Source: Lysobacteraceae bacterium
GTDB lineage: Bacteria; Pseudomonadota; Gammaproteobacteria; Steroidobacterales; Steroidobacteraceae
DNA: 5,518 nucleotides
Assembly (NCBI GenBank): GCA_012516015.1
Contig: JAAYXG010000141.1
Location: forward strand, 1 to 5,518
Reading direction: 5' to 3'
Shown one piece after another: positions 5,247 to 5,518 of the stretch (positions are counted from its first letter, which is position 1; every line of letters starts with the position of its first letter). A model generated the notes under the pieces. That model was not told where the DNA came from, ran no database searches, and saw only the letters and a program-made list of their open reading frames with translations. Position numbers and translations under genes: made by a program.

Positions 5247-5420
5247 GGCGACCTCTGGGTTTTTCGACTTCCGTCCCTATCGGAAGCGTTGCAGGTCGCC
5301 GGCCGCTGCGCGTCGACAGATCGCGGTAGTTATCGACGCTTAGCGCTAGTTATGATTTGAGACCGGCGGTCCGCCGCCCGCGGGCTCCGTTGCGGGTGGC
5401 CTTGGGGCTCAAGAAGAACA
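5247..5420. promoter_or_regulatory. Divergent intergenic region between the envelope operon and a plus-strand gene
   Basis: This 174-bp gap must hold the promoter of the four-gene minus-strand operon and probably that of the plus-strand gene starting at 5421. Visible structures are an inverted repeat CTTCCG/CGGAAG (5268-5273 and 5281-5286, 7-base loop) in the operon leader, the palindrome TAGCGCTA (5341-5348), a TAGTTAT direct repeat, and the 10-bp palindrome GCCCGCGGGC (5376-5385) in the plus-strand leader. No strong -35/-10 pair could be assigned to the minus strand. Confidence 0.55.
5327..5353. promoter_or_regulatory. TAGTTAT direct repeat with 20-bp period and TATGAT -10-like box
   Basis: TAGTTAT occurs at 5327-5333 and again at 5347-5353, start to start 20 bp, about two helical turns, with TAGCGCTA overlapping the second copy. 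The second copy runs into TATGAT (5351-5356), a 5-of-6 match to a sigma-70 -10 box for the plus strand, which would give a leader of about 60 bases to ATG 5421. The -35 region is poor, which would suit an activator-dependent promoter. The repeat is seen directly; operator function is inferred. Confidence 0.35.
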
Positions 5421-5518
5421 ATGAACGATCCGGATACACGCATACGCCGGCGAGGCATTCGAGCCTCGCGCCTGAAGCTGACGAAAGCGCTGACCGCGGC
5501 GGGGCTGAAGACCCAAGC
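5421..5518 (+). CDS. N-terminus of a possible XRE-type helix-turn-helix regulator, cut by window edge
   Basis: ATG 5421 opens a frame that stays open to the last base (32 full codons). The peptide begins MNDPDTRIRRRGIRASRLKL and continues with TKALTAAGLKTQ, the next codon starting GC (Ala). A basic N-terminus followed by a helix and a G-L-K-T-Q-A turn is how many XRE/Cro-C1 type helix-turn-helix domains begin (typically TQxxLAxxxG), so a DNA-binding regulator is a reasonable guess. The Shine-Dalgarno is weak (AAGAAG at 5411-5416). It is divergent from the envelope operon across 174 bp, an arrangement common for a local regulator. The diagnostic second helix lies outside the window, so the family is tentative. 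Confidence 0.5.
   Translation, partial: MNDPDTRIRRRGIRASRLKLTKALTAAGLKTQ

Noticed and set aside
5261..5286. Terminator from CTTCCG/CGGAAG with the nearby T5 run
   Set aside because: The T-run precedes the stem on the plus strand, and becomes an A-run after it on the minus strand, so neither orientation gives a stem followed by T.
5365..5385. Rho-independent terminator in the GC-rich palindromes
   Set aside because: No T-tract follows, and the site lies in a divergent leader rather than after a gene.

Overview
The window looks like chromosomal DNA of a GC-rich (roughly 60% by eye) member of the Pseudomonadota. It is most probably a gammaproteobacterium of the Xanthomonadales/Nevskiales/Steroidobacteraceae kind. 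This rests on the close match of the first gene to gammaproteobacterial AlkB, on three Gram-negative lipoprotein signals, on a small Cys-rich protein family I associate with gammaproteobacteria, and on heptamer-repeat intergenic elements. The taxonomic call is inference.

Left part, plus strand (1-1900). The window opens inside alkB, the integral-membrane non-haem di-iron alkane 1-monooxygenase; about the last 281 residues are present, with all three His clusters. A VOC (glyoxalase/dioxygenase-fold) protein follows, then a 124-aa zinc-ribbon-like protein. The two gaps between these genes each hold a compact element made of 7-bp tandem units in inverted orientation around a 50-55 bp centre. The two elements use unrelated heptamers (GTGAYTC and GTTGACN) but have the same architecture. 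Each ends directly upstream of the next gene's translation start.

Right part, minus strand (5246 down to 1935). Four closely spaced genes form a probable operon. In transcription order they are a 97-aa lipoprotein, a 328-aa lipoprotein, a 247-aa lipoprotein and a 388-aa Sec-exported protein built from two copies of one beta-rich domain. All four products are predicted to leave the cytoplasm and none has a function I can name. The operon converges on the zinc-ribbon gene with only 34 bp between stop codons.

Right edge (5247-5518). A 174-bp divergent region carries a 20-bp-spaced TAGTTAT direct repeat, a small inverted repeat and GC-rich palindromes. Beyond it starts a plus-strand gene, cut by the window edge, whose first 32 codons end in a sequence like the start of a helix-turn-helix domain. 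If it is a regulator, it is placed to share control with the envelope operon.

The best candidates for something undescribed are the four-gene envelope operon and the paired heptamer hairpin elements. There is no sign of a phage, insertion sequence, CRISPR array, tRNA or rRNA.
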